This document shows positions 46,150 through 55,877 of a stretch of 64,000 nucleotides of DNA, piece after piece. This DNA comes from Saprospiraceae bacterium (GTDB taxonomy: Bacteria; Bacteroidota; Bacteroidia; Chitinophagales; Saprospiraceae). Below the pieces are notes generated by a model. That model did not search any database. It worked only from the letters and a program-made list of their open reading frames with translations, and had not been told where the DNA came from. Position 1 is the stretch's first letter; each line of letters opens with the position of its first letter. The position numbers were made by a program, and so were the translations under genes. The DNA is taken from assembly GCA_041392805.1 (NCBI GenBank), contig JAWKLJ010000001.1, forward strand, positions 2,604,001 to 2,668,000, in the 5' to 3' direction.

Positions 46150-46154
46150 ATGCG

Positions 46155-46724
46155 ATGCATACCTTTGAAGAGAAAAAATACACTGCGGAAGAATATTTCA
46201 GCATCGTAGCGGAAGCAGAATACAAAATGGAATATTACCGTGGGCAAATCTTTGCTATGGCGGGCGCCAAGCCCAATCATAATATCATCAGCACGAATGT
46301 GTTGGCTTTTTTAAATACCCAATTAGCGGAAAAGGACTGTACCGTTTTTAATAGCGACCAGGCACTGGCCATTGCAGATGACATTTATTTTTACCCAGAT
46401 GTTATGGTGAGTTGTGGTGAGGTCGAATTGGACCAGGGAGAAATGCGATTGTTAAACCCTGTCTTGATCGTAGAAATTTTGTCAAAATCAACGCAAGGTT
46501 TTGATAAGGGCAAGAAGTTTACTTACTATCGCCAAATTCCTAGTCTAAAGGAATACCTGATGCTAGACGCCGAGGCCATTGGTTTTGAATCCTATTACAA
46601 AGAAGAAAATGAGTTGTGGCGAATTTCATCCGGCTTTAAATTGGATCAATCGGTGCCTTTGTATTCGCTCGATCTCCAGTTGCCCTTGGAGACCGTCTAT
46701 AGAAAAACCTTAGCGCTTCTCTAA
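46155..46724 (+). CDS. Uma2-family (DUF820) restriction-endonuclease-like protein, copy 2
   Basis: 189 residues, with the same D/E/K site as copy 1. The two are almost identical in DNA except for three patches: the first four codons, residues about 48-67 (NVLAFLNTQLAEKD versus NVGAMLYHHLLNKE) and the C-terminal tail. This pattern suggests tandem duplication with later gene conversion or local diversification. Confidence 0.88.
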   Translation: MHTFEEKKYTAEEYFSIVAEAEYKMEYYRGQIFAMAGAKPNHNIISTNVLAFLNTQLAEKDCTVFNSDQALAIADDIYFYPDVMVSCGEVELDQGEMRLLNPVLIVEILSKSTQGFDKGKKFTYYRQIPSLKEYLMLDAEAIGFESYYKEENELWRISSGFKLDQSVPLYSLDLQLPLETVYRKTLALL

Positions 46725-46852
46725 GCATTGCGTTAGGAGATTGAAATGCCGTTGTAAAAACAATCCCACCCCCGAACTGTTCTAAAAATATCTGACGACT
46801 TTACAACGTTTATAAAATCTAAGGGATAACTTTATGGTTCTAAAGTGCAAAA

Positions 46853-49390
46853 ATGTCAGCGTATTATACTAAACCGTGGCACAAACAGGCCTCAGAACAT
46901 GTGAAAAATTGGTTAAGCTCCATGCATATAAAATGGCGCGCATTTAGGCAAAAATCACCTAAATGGGCATTTGCACTCAAATGGGGTTTCGGGCTAGGGA
47001 TAGTCGGCCTCCTTTCTGTAGGTTTACTCATTCTGTCTATTTATTGGGGCTTTTTAGGGCCGTTGCCTAATTATGCTGAACTAAAAAATATTCAAAACAA
47101 TACCGCCTCCGAGATTTATGGCGATCAGGGCATCCTATTAGGTAAATTCTATATTGAAAACCGTATCAATGCTGATTTTGAAGAGATATCTCCTAATGTG
47201 ATCAATGCCTTGGTGGCCACCGAAGATGCCCGTTTTTTTGAACATAGTGGCATTGACATTCGAGCCTGGATGCGGGTACTTTTTAAATCTGTTTTACTCT
47301 TTGATGAATCTTCTGGAGGAGGTAGTACCATTAGTCAACAATTGGCTAAAAACCTTTATCCGCGTATTAGCTATAGTCTTTTTTCAACCCCCATCAATAA
47401 AATTCGGGAGATGTTTGTGGCCAGGCGATTGGAGAATATCTACACCAAAGAAGACCTCCTTAGGCTCTACCTCAATACCGTCCCTTTCAGCGAAAACATC
47501 TTTGGGATCAAAGTAGCGGCCCAACGCTTTTTCAAAAAATCGCCTGATCAGCTAGGCGTAGAAGAAGCGGCTGTGCTGGTTGGCATGCTGAAAGGCACGA
47601 CGCTCTACAACCCCATTCGCAACCCCGAACTCGCCACCCAGCGCCGCAATACGGTCATGAACCAAATGGTAAAATACAATTACCTCGACCAAAACGCTTG
47701 TGATTCCTTAAAGGAAATGCCGCTGGAATTGCAATATTTCAGGGAGGGCAATAATGCAGGATTGGCCACCTATTTTCGGGAACAAGTGCGGCTGGAAGTC
47801 AATAAAATATTGGAAGATTACCCCAAACCAGATGGTAGTGCCTATAACATTTTTACGGATGGATTGAAAATATATACTTCAATTGATCCCCGTTTGCAGC
47901 AATACGCCGAAGCTGCCGTCAATACCCACATGCCTGAACTCCAGCAAGCCTTTTATAAAAACTGGGAAAAAAGAGGAGACCCCTGGGGCGGAAAAGACGT
48001 ATTGGACCAAGCAAAGAAAAATTCACGGCGTTACCAACAATTAAAAGCAAAAGGCTTGAATGAGGAGGCCATAGACCAGGTTTTCGACACGCCCATTAGC
48101 ATGCAAATTTTCAGCTGGGAGGACGGAGATGTAGTCAAAGAAATGAGTCCACTCGACTCCTTGAAGTATTATCTCAGCATTTTGAACACTGGCTTTTTGG
48201 CAATAGAACCCAACACAGGACTAGTGAGAGCATGGGTTGGCGGTATTAACCACAAATATTTTCAATACGACCATGTCAAATCCAGGCGTCAAGTGGGGTC
48301 CATCTTCAAGCCCATCGTCTATGCACAGGCCTTGCGGAATGGCATGTTGCCTTGCGAATATACAGACAACAAACAAGTGGTTTATGCCGACTACAAAGAT
48401 TGGCAGCCGCGCAATGCCGATGGCAATTATGAAGGTGTCTATTCGATGGAAGGGGCACTGAGCCATTCCGTCAATACCGTCACCGTTGAGATCATGCGGC
48501 GGGGCGGACTCGATTCCACCCGGCTATTGGCAACGGACATGGGGATCGAAGGAGAAATCCCGGATGGCCCAGCCATTGCTCTTGGCGCAGTGGATGCTTC
48601 TTTGCAAGAAATGATCAGCGTATATGCCACCTTCGCCAATCGGGGTATCCGCCCTACCCTGCACTACCTCGATCGCATAGAAACCAGCGATGGCAACATC
48701 ATTGCCGAATTTACACGCCCTGATCCTAAGACTTTCACCAGGGTCTTATCAGAAGAAATCGCTGACATGATGACCAAGATGATGGAATCCGTCATCGATA
48801 GCGGTACCGCCAAAAAGATACACTATCGTTACGGCATCTACGGGGCCATTGCCGGGAAAACGGGAACCACTCAGAACCATTCCGATGGCTGGTTTATGGG
48901 CTTTACGCCCAAGTTAGTCGCGGGTGTCTGGGTAGGGGCTGAGAGTCCGCGGGTGCATTTTCGTACCATGGGTGTCGGCCAGGGGTCCAATACAGCGCTG
49001 CCTATCTGGGGAGAATTTATGAAAAGCGTCTACAAAGACCCCACCTATAAACACTATCGCCGCACCCAATTCGAGCCCCTGTCGGATAGCCTTAGCGCCA
49101 TGATGCAATGCCCGCCCTACCTGGATGAAATGCCCACCCTACTAAACGAGAATGAATCCTGGGAAGCCAACTATTACGACCAAATGTACCTTTTCCAGGC
49201 TTTGCAAGACATCCCCCCTGAAAATATCCGCTATCTCATCAACCAGCGCCCCCGCCGCAACTTCGAAACCATCTCCGATTATGCCGATCGCCTCCGCAAG
49301 CTGAATGTCCGCCTAGAGAAGCAACTGGAGCGCCAGGAGAATCGGAAGGATTTCTGGGATAAGTTGTTGTTTAGGAAGAAGGGGGAGTGA
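46853..49390 (+). CDS. Penicillin-binding protein 1A-type bifunctional murein synthase
   Basis: 845 residues. One membrane helix (about 44-66), GT51 glycosyltransferase (ATEDARFFEHSGID, SGGGSTISQQLAKNLYP, RRLENIYTKEDLL), then transpeptidase with SIFK (in RRQVGSIFKPIVYAQAL), SVN (ALSHSVNTV) and KTGTT (AGKTGTTQNHSDGWFMG). Polymerises and cross-links peptidoglycan. Both active sites are intact. Confidence 0.96.
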   Translation: MSAYYTKPWHKQASEHVKNWLSSMHIKWRAFRQKSPKWAFALKWGFGLGIVGLLSVGLLILSIYWGFLGPLPNYAELKNIQNNTASEIYGDQGILLGKFYIENRINADFEEISPNVINALVATEDARFFEHSGIDIRAWMRVLFKSVLLFDESSGGGSTISQQLAKNLYPRISYSLFSTPINKIREMFVARRLENIYTKEDLLRLYLNTVPFSENIFGIKVAAQRFFKKSPDQLGVEEAAVLVGMLKGTTLYNPIRNPELATQRRNTVMNQMVKYNYLDQNACDSLKEMPLELQYFREGNNAGLATYFREQVRLEVNKILEDYPKPDGSAYNIFTDGLKIYTSIDPRLQQYAEAAVNTHMPELQQAFYKNWEKRGDPWGGKDVLDQAKKNSRRYQQLKAKGLNEEAIDQVFDTPISMQIFSWEDGDVVKEMSPLDSLKYYLSILNTGFLAIEPNTGLVRAWVGGINHKYFQYDHVKSRRQVGSIFKPIVYAQALRNGMLPCEYTDNKQVVYADYKDWQPRNADGNYEGVYSMEGALSHSVNTVTVEIMRRGGLDSTRLLATDMGIEGEIPDGPAIALGAVDASLQEMISVYATFANRGIRPTLHYLDRIETSDGNIIAEFTRPDPKTFTRVLSEEIADMMTKMMESVIDSGTAKKIHYRYGIYGAIAGKTGTTQNHSDGWFMGFTPKLVAGVWVGAESPRVHFRTMGVGQGSNTALPIWGEFMKSVYKDPTYKHYRRTQFEPLSDSLSAMMQCPPYLDEMPTLLNENESWEANYYDQMYLFQALQDIPPENIRYLINQRPRRNFETISDYADRLRKLNVRLEKQLERQENRKDFWDKLLFRKKGE

Positions 49391-49582
49391 GAAACGTATC
49401 CTATCTATTCTAATTTTTTCCGAAAAAAATGCTGAATTTAGGTTAGGAAACCCCGAAATAATTTTGGACTCATCTTTTAAATTGACAATCAATCAACTGT
49501 TTATCAATCACTTATCGCCTTGGCACATCTTTTGGCATTTAGTAAATGAAAGTCATTCATTTCTAATTCAAAAAATAAAGCC

Positions 49583-49843
49583 ATGCGAAATTTAAATAGT
49601 TTTTCGGAAAGTCACTCCAAAGTAAACTCAGCCAAAGGCTTGAACAACGGAGATTTGTCACAAAATTTATACTTAGTTCGTAGACAAATTTATGAAGCCA
49701 ATCGTCGTCAAAAACCTTCCTTAAAAACGGTTATTCTGCATCTTCTTTCCATGTTTAAATCAACAATTCCCACGCCGGAGGAGGAAGTGGAAGAGGGTGA
49801 GCCGTGGCTGGGAGCAGAAGCACTTGTTTTTTCCATACGATAG
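49583..49843 (+). CDS. Small hypothetical protein
   Basis: 86 residues, no recognised family. Basic centre (VRRQIYEANRRQKPSLKTVIL) and acidic tail (TPEEEVEEGEPW). Supported by an ATG in a 190-bp gap after PBP1A and a hairpin terminator just downstream; otherwise weak. Confidence 0.45.
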   Translation: MRNLNSFSESHSKVNSAKGLNNGDLSQNLYLVRRQIYEANRRQKPSLKTVILHLLSMFKSTIPTPEEEVEEGEPWLGAEALVFSIR

Positions 49844-49851
49844 CTGTATTG

Positions 49852-49880
49852 AGTCGCTCCCTTGGGGCGGCTTTTTTATT
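49852..49880 (+). terminator. Rho-independent terminator
   Basis: GTCGCTCC-CTT-GGGGCGGC stem (with G-T pairs) followed by TTTTTTATTG. Ends transcription from the small gene/PBP1A side, facing the minus-strand cluster. Confidence 0.75.
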
Positions 49881-49889
49881 GTTTTTACA

Positions 49890-51575
49890 TCAGTCACGAT
49901 TTTTCAAGCTATCCAAGACTTGCTTAATTCCTACAACAACTTCAAGAAAAGCATCATCAGGAGAATCCCACAAGGAAATAGGCTTTCCGTTTTTGGGTAA
50001 ATTAGAGAGCATCCTTAAACCAGGATGAGATTTCCAATCTACAGGTTTGGTATAAATTGGGATAACCCTGAGCGTACTATCTCGTCTGAGGGCCATATTA
50101 ATCAAATTTAGTTCCTTCAATTCTTCATCACTAAAAAAATCAGCACACATTAACAATAGAACCAGATGGGCTTCTTCTAAATTTCTGATTACCACTTCTG
50201 CGGTAACATCACCAGCTAAAACAGTCACATTATCATTTACCAAAATTGGATGGGTATTTATAATTATATTCAGATGCTTTTTTAATTCTGATAAATAAAA
50301 ATCATTTTGGGGAGCCGCACAAATGAATAAATGTATAGGCATTTCATAGCCATGTTCGAACCCCAAGCGGTTACATAAAGAATTATCAAACAAATCGGGA
50401 TAAGTGTTGTAAATTCTTTTCAATTTTTTAAAGCGTTCCAACTCACCTTTTAATCCCAGCTGTTTTGCAACCTCTTCTCCTTTATGACTAGATTCATTAA
50501 GCGCTCTCTGGATGTTTTTTAGTTCATCGTAGGCGGTCTGTTTTTCTGGCGCCCACTGAGGAACCAAATCAAAACCCCTTGCACTATTCAAAATTCTTCC
50601 AGGCAAGCAATTTTTATTTACAATTGGTTTATTATTATCTTCAGGTTTACTTTCCCCTTCAGCAGTGGCCAAGGCTACCTGAATCACAGATCGCAGCCCT
50701 CGAACATTTTCGGGCCAATCATAATTTTTTAGCGCTTCTATCGCTTCTAGGTCGAAAACATCATCTGAATTTAGCCCAAAAAAGTAACTGCCAACGGGGC
50801 AAACCGTGGGGTCCTTTAAAAAATGATCAATCCATTGTTTTAGCTCTGTTTTTTTAGCCCTAAGCGGTTGAAGACTGAATGTGAAAAAACTAAGGTATTG
50901 GTAAAGGCTCGGTAAAATTTTATCTTCTTCTTTTAGCTTCATCAGAGGAGTCGTGCAAGAAAAAATCCATCGGGGATATTGTTCGAATATTTTTTTTTGA
51001 AACATTGCCAAAAGCTCGTCCTGCTGACTTATATTCATGTTTTCATAATCTGTGAAAAAGATTATCTTTTCTGTCGAATGAAGGGATAAAACTTCTTCTA
51101 GTGTTTTATTTCTTTGCTTTCCTAAGTTAATAATGGCGACCTCCTTGTCAGGATAAAATTCTTCCTTCCATATTTTTTGAACGATGATACCTTTTCCTGT
51201 GCCTGGTTCTCCTTGCAGTACAATGGGGACCTTATAATGCCTCAATCCAGCAAAGGTTTGCCTTATTTGTTGATATTGTTCGGGAGCAGAATGAGAAAAG
51301 TACGATATAGGATCATGCCTAAAGGATGATAAGTTAATAGTGTTCTCAATGTACCGCTGCCAGATAAGAACATTCAGAGGATACCTCTTTTTAAACAAAT
51401 AGCCTGCTGCGCCGGTGTTAAGCGCAGCTTTGTACGTATCCCAACGATCATCATAGGTTACAATAATAATCGGAGTCGTTGTAAGTAATTGCAAATCAAA
51501 TAATTGCTTTAAACCTTCTTGATAGTTGTTATCTTTAGCTAAATCCAAATCCAATAGTGCATATTCGGAAACGTC
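49890..51575 (-). pseudogene. NtrC-like AAA protein with C-terminal TIR domain, 5'-truncated at an IS21 element
   Basis: About 560 residues remain. They begin in the receiver at SEYALLDLDLAKDN. An AAA module follows with Walker A GEPGTGKG and the bEBP end motif YDWPENVRGLR, but no GAFTGA loop, so it should not activate sigma-54. Next is the same helix-turn-helix type as the neighbouring regulator (YDELKNIQRALNESSHKGEE), then a TIR domain (about residues 417-557 of the remaining frame): HLFICAAPQNDFYLSEL, HLVLLLMCADFFSDEELKE with a candidate catalytic Glu, VIPIYTKPVDWKSHP, LPKNGKPISLWDSPDDAF. TIR domains often hydrolyse NAD in immunity or death responses. An ATG at 51587 lies in IS-derived sequence and is not the native start. 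Confidence 0.82.
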
Positions 51576-51634
51576 TGACCCCCCCATTCCGGTCGTCTGA
51601 CCCCCCTGAGAAGATACCTACGAAAAGGCAAATG

Positions 51635-52369
51635 TTAAGATAAACTTTTTGCTGGTTTTCTTAAACTATTTCCTTTCAAATCTATTCGATGTGCTTTAGG
51701 AATAATTCTATCCAAAATAGCATCAGCTAAAGTAGGTTCATCAAAATATTCATACCACTTGTTGACGGGTAGTTGTGAGCAGATTAAAGTAGCTGCTGCT
51801 TCGTATCGGTCTTCGAGTATTTGTAAGAGGATCAGTTTGATGGCTGGTGTAATGGGTTGTAGACCAAAATCATCAAAGATAATGAGTGCTGCTTTTTTAA
51901 TTCTGTCCAACCACTTGAGGAGTGATCCATCGGTTCTTGCCAGGGCAATTTGTTCGGTTAATCGATTCATGTTGAAGTAGAGGGTTCTGTGACCTAAGAC
52001 GCAAGCTTGATGACCTAGGGCACATGCCAGATAGGATTTACCACAACCGGTTGCCCCGGTGATGAGGATATTTTCTCCCCTTTGGATGTAGGAGCAATCG
52101 GCTAATTTGAGGAGTTTTTCTTTACTTAGATTTCGCTGTTGATCGCAATCAATATCAGGTAAAGTGGCTTGATATCGGAGTTTGCTGAGTCTTACAAACA
52201 TTTGCATTTTTTTATTAGACCGGTTGTCATGCTCTGCATCTAGCAGGGTAGCCAAGAGTTGATGTGCTTCGGGTTGCTGGTTGATAGGCAAGCCCAATAT
52301 AGCCTCATAAGCATTGGCCATTCCGATTAATTTGAGTTGCTTCATCCTTTGCAGGGATACATTTTTCAT
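51635..52369 (-). CDS. istB: IS21-family helper ATPase
   Basis: 244 residues, DnaC/DnaA-like AAA+: ITGATGCGKSYLACALGHQA (Walker A), ALIIFDDFGLQP (Walker B), ATLICSQLPVNKWYEYFDEP (sensor). Complete. Assists IstA in target choice. 27 bp after istA. Confidence 0.95.
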   Translation of the reverse strand: MKNVSLQRMKQLKLIGMANAYEAILGLPINQQPEAHQLLATLLDAEHDNRSNKKMQMFVRLSKLRYQATLPDIDCDQQRNLSKEKLLKLADCSYIQRGENILITGATGCGKSYLACALGHQACVLGHRTLYFNMNRLTEQIALARTDGSLLKWLDRIKKAALIIFDDFGLQPITPAIKLILLQILEDRYEAAATLICSQLPVNKWYEYFDEPTLADAILDRIIPKAHRIDLKGNSLRKPAKSLS

Positions 52370-52396
52370 GTTCTTTTTTTTTGAGTTGAATACTAT

Positions 52397-53953
52397 TTAT
52401 TGATACTGTTGAGGGCCACGGATATTATCATGTAGTGGTAGTTTGAGTTGAGCAGGTTGTTCCTCGACCTGATCCAATTCAAGGAGCAGGATTCTTTTGA
52501 GCATGTTATAACTGACTCTACTGACCTTTTGACAACGTAGTGCGGCTTGTTCTAATCGTTCCTTAGAGTACTTTTTAGTGAGGTGTAAGATGCCTTTACA
52601 ACTGTTGTAGGATTGCTCTTGATGGATTCTGGAGACCAGTACCAACTGAATAGCCCAGTGGGTGGCTGGGCCTATTAGTTTGGCCTGGGTCAAAAAATAT
52701 TCAGCGTCGTAACCCAGACTTTTTTTCCATTCTTGATGGTGTTTGGGCATATGCTGTTCTTGGGTCTGATAATGATAGCTACCCCGCCCCTCCAACCTTT
52801 GGTGCAAGGCAATGCGCTCACTGTTGAGGAAGACTTCCACTACTTTAGGGGTATAAATGATCTGTGCTTGTTGGCCTACATACTGGCAGGGAACGGAGTA
52901 AAAATTCTTTTCTTCTCCGATAAAAACATGGTAATTGAGTTGGATTTTAGCACGGGTTATTTTCTTGATCTCAAATAAATCGCTGGGAAGATCTCTCATT
53001 TGTGGGCGTTCGTAGGTCTGAAAAATACTTTGTCGACTCCCTTCTTTTTTTTGATAAGCCTTGGCATTGTGCCGATCAAGTTGTTCTCTAATGCCCTCGT
53101 TTAGGGCCGCTAAACTGGAGAAGACTTCATTTCTTAAAGGGCCATAAATACGGTTATAGACCACACCTACAGCATTTTCCACACTGGCTTTATCCTTGGG
53201 TTTACCCACTCGGGTAGCCTGTAAGTCCAATTGATAGTGGGCAGCTAATTGCTCACATAATTGGGTGAAAGTGGGTTCATATCTATCGGCCCTGGTAACA
53301 TAAGATTTTAAATTATCCGATAAGAGGACCTGAGGAAGGCCACCAAAAAATGACAGCGCTTGGTTCAGACCATGCACAAAATGGGCAAGCTGTTGACTAG
53401 CCAAGGCAATGACAAATGCATAATGGCTATGGGGAAACACCGCTACCAGGACTTCACATGAATGGACTTGGCCCGTACTGAGATCTACCCACTCAAGTTT
53501 CTTTCCACTAAAATCTACCATCAGTTCTTGACCTGGAACATGGTTCAAACTCAGCGTAAGATCTTTGCGGCCAATCCCTCTTTTTAGATATTCACAAAAC
53601 TGACTATAACCATAACCATCTGGATGTTCCACCCGGTATTCTTCCCATAACAACTGCCGCGTTACACCTACTCGACGTAATTCTTTTATCCAATAGTCCT
53701 GCTGTTGAGATAAGGTAGCGCTGCGGTCCGTTTGGCTAGGCGTATGGGTGCCATACAGGATAACCTTAAGTTGATCATCATCTAACAATAAAAGCTGCCC
53801 TATATCCTCCGTATAAGCTTGGCTGCGACGCAGATACTCGCGTACCGTATTCTTCGATATTTTTAGTTGACGGGCCGTAGCCTTAATCGAACGGGTACTC
53901 AGATAATTTTTGATAATGCTTTTTACTTGATCCATACGTTTAATTATTGCCAT
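52397..53953 (-). CDS. istA: IS21-family transposase
   Basis: 518 residues. Helix-turn-helix (IKATARQLKISKNTVREYL), then an rve/DDE core with LMVDFSGKKLEWVD, VLLSDNLKSYV and KDKASVENAVG supplying the D, D and E. Appears intact, so the element may be active. Confidence 0.95.
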   Translation of the reverse strand: MAIIKRMDQVKSIIKNYLSTRSIKATARQLKISKNTVREYLRRSQAYTEDIGQLLLLDDDQLKVILYGTHTPSQTDRSATLSQQQDYWIKELRRVGVTRQLLWEEYRVEHPDGYGYSQFCEYLKRGIGRKDLTLSLNHVPGQELMVDFSGKKLEWVDLSTGQVHSCEVLVAVFPHSHYAFVIALASQQLAHFVHGLNQALSFFGGLPQVLLSDNLKSYVTRADRYEPTFTQLCEQLAAHYQLDLQATRVGKPKDKASVENAVGVVYNRIYGPLRNEVFSSLAALNEGIREQLDRHNAKAYQKKEGSRQSIFQTYERPQMRDLPSDLFEIKKITRAKIQLNYHVFIGEEKNFYSVPCQYVGQQAQIIYTPKVVEVFLNSERIALHQRLEGRGSYHYQTQEQHMPKHHQEWKKSLGYDAEYFLTQAKLIGPATHWAIQLVLVSRIHQEQSYNSCKGILHLTKKYSKERLEQAALRCQKVSRVSYNMLKRILLLELDQVEEQPAQLKLPLHDNIRGPQQYQ

Positions 53954-54117
53954 TTCCGGTTGCTTGATTAAGCAATCAAAATGACCTTTTTTTTCGTATG
54001 TATCTACAAATTCCAGGGGGGGTCAAAGCTCCGGAATCACCCTCAATCCTTTTCAAAACTTAGGGGGGTCAAAGCCCCGGAATTGGGGGGTCAGACCAAA
54101 TCGGAACTGGGGGGTCA

Positions 54118-54301
54118 GACCGATCGGAATACGCACCAATAGAATAGCATCAAACGCAGGGTTTCTTTTAAGGCATTTTTTTGCTTGAAGAATACTGGTA
54201 ACTACATGAACCCTGTAACTTGGGGAAAGGGAGAAAAACTGAACAAAGTATGCTGGATTATCATCTATGAGTAAGATGGAATAGAAGAGTTTAGGGGTCA
54301 T
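54118..54301 (-). pseudogene. 5' fragment of a receiver-domain gene cut by the IS21 element
   Basis: Begins with an ATG at 54301 and encodes about 55 native residues: ILLIDDNPAYFVQFF (acidic pocket DD) through KRNPAFDAILLV, the strand leading to the phospho-Asp; the frame then enters the IS. It is the N-terminal half of a receiver. The piece on the other side starts at the equivalent strand (YALLDLDL), so the halves overlap in domain position by several residues; they may come from one gene rearranged by the IS or from two paralogues. Confidence 0.72.
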
Positions 54302-54343
54302 TTAGGTTTCATTTACTCATTTGGGTTGTTAGGTTATCTGATT

Positions 54344-55867
54344 CTATAGTTTATAAACTTTGCAAATAGTTGGGAAAAAATCAAATAATTCCGGATACTC
54401 ATTGAAATATTTAACTTTCACTTTATAGCGGATAGTTTGGTCATTTTTGAGTCCAAGTAGTTGTGCCGCATCATTTTTTCGCCCACCTGAATCAATCAAT
54501 GCTTTTTCTATCGTAACCAACTCCGTGTAAGCAGTCTGTTTAGTAATGGGCCAGCTGAGATGCGCTGGTTTGGGCATATTTCTTTCATTACTACGCTTGT
54601 TAGTTCCTGCATTTTCTGTGCCATCGTAAAAGATTGGGTTTTGATGAAATCTCCCAGGTAAAATATCCTCATCAATCTTTTCTTTTCCTGTAGCAAAAAC
54701 CTCAAACAGCATTTTCTGCAAACTATTTCGCAATTCTCTTACATTACCAGGCCAATGATATTGGTACAGTTTAGATAAAGCAGCTTCTGAAAAGCATTGT
54801 TCGGCGGTACACCCAAATAAATGGAAGGAAGGTGGACAGATGTCTTCCAAGCCCAAGAAAAAGTTAATCAATGGGGCGATATCAACTTGCCGTTCCCTTA
54901 AGGGAGGAATCTCAAATGAAATGGTACTGATGCGTTGGTAAAAATCTTCTCGAAAGGTCTTCGTTTGGATTGCTTTTTGTATATCAATATTTGTGGCAAA
55001 AACCAATTGGGCCTCCAAGTTTATGGAAGATGTATCTCCAACTCTTCTAAACTGTTTTTCTTCTAAGACCCGCAGCATTTTAACTTGCATCTCCAGGCTT
55101 ATTTCGCCAATTTCATCTAAAAATAAGGTCCCCCCTTTCGCCTCTTCGAATAAGCCTTTTTTAGCAGCGGTAGCCCCAGTAAATGCCCCCTTGGTATGAC
55201 CAAACAGTTCGCTTTCCAGCAAATTTTCGCTTATGGCAGATAAATTAACAGATATAAAAGGAAGCTTCTCATTATTTTTTGACTGGTGCAAAAACTTCGC
55301 TGCTACTTCTTTTCCGACCCCCGTTTCGCCCAATAGCAATACAGGCGCATGACTCCCAAATTGCGGTAACAGCTTAAGCCTATTCTTTAATTCTTGCATT
55401 TTGGGAGATCCCGAAATAAATCCATCGGTAATTTTTTCTTCCTTTTGATGGTTTTTTTTATGCTTAAATTCTTCGAGTATTTCTTCTATTTTATTTTTCC
55501 AAACGACAGGATCATACTGGTTTTTATGCAATAAATAACTGGCGCCACTATTCGTTGCTTTAATGAAAGTTTCCTGTCGGGTATCCTGCGTACAAACAAT
55601 AATAGGGAACTTTCCTTTGGCTTTTTCCACCGCGTCAGGAAGGGTCTTCTCTAATCCATATTGGTATCCATCTTTTCCTTTTCCAATAAACCCAAAATCT
55701 AAATCTAGTAGCAGCACATCGTATTGTTCCTTACCTTCCAGATCTTTTCCAGCATAATACCTTAAGACATTAAATTGAAAAATACTGTCAAACTGATTAC
55801 GAAAGCGATCGTAAAATTCCGGCTTATCATCAAGAATTAGTATTTTTTTCTTTAGTAATGCAGACAT
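54344..55867 (-). CDS. NtrC-type sigma-54-dependent response regulator
   Basis: 507 residues. Receiver (1-130) with KKILILDDKPEF, phospho-acceptor D55 in LLLDLDF and a Lys at LLHKNQ. AAA+ core (150-390): GETGVGKE, ELFGHTKGAFTGAT (sigma-54 contact loop intact), GTLFLDEIGEI, RVGDTS, YHWPGNVRELR. C-terminal Fis-like region (YTELVTIEKALIDSGGRKND...YFNEYPELF). It should activate sigma-54 promoters when phosphorylated, presumably by the giant kinase-like protein upstream. It is 10 bp after the 285-residue gene. The helix-turn-helix end is shared with the TIR protein, marking them as paralogues. Confidence 0.92.
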   Translation of the reverse strand: MSALLKKKILILDDKPEFYDRFRNQFDSIFQFNVLRYYAGKDLEGKEQYDVLLLDLDFGFIGKGKDGYQYGLEKTLPDAVEKAKGKFPIIVCTQDTRQETFIKATNSGASYLLHKNQYDPVVWKNKIEEILEEFKHKKNHQKEEKITDGFISGSPKMQELKNRLKLLPQFGSHAPVLLLGETGVGKEVAAKFLHQSKNNEKLPFISVNLSAISENLLESELFGHTKGAFTGATAAKKGLFEEAKGGTLFLDEIGEISLEMQVKMLRVLEEKQFRRVGDTSSINLEAQLVFATNIDIQKAIQTKTFREDFYQRISTISFEIPPLRERQVDIAPLINFFLGLEDICPPSFHLFGCTAEQCFSEAALSKLYQYHWPGNVRELRNSLQKMLFEVFATGKEKIDEDILPGRFHQNPIFYDGTENAGTNKRSNERNMPKPAHLSWPITKQTAYTELVTIEKALIDSGGRKNDAAQLLGLKNDQTIRYKVKVKYFNEYPELFDFFPTICKVYKL

Positions 55868-55877
55868 TAGCTTTTAT

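Larger units (their letters stand above)
51576..54117 (-). mobile_element. IS21-family insertion sequence
   Basis: 2542 bp, TG...CA termini, carrying istA and istB. Both ends have repeated units: TCTGACCCCCC twice at the left (51575-51606) and GGGGGGTCAGACC/GGGGGGTCAAAGC four times at the right (54015-54120), each followed by TTCCG, as IS21 transposase sites are arranged. No convincing target duplication is seen (flanks ACGTC and GACCG). Confidence 0.88.

Noticed and set aside
51576..51587. ATG at 51587 as start of the TIR protein
   Set aside because: The first residues (MGGSDV) come from the IS end repeat; the receiver lacks its first half.
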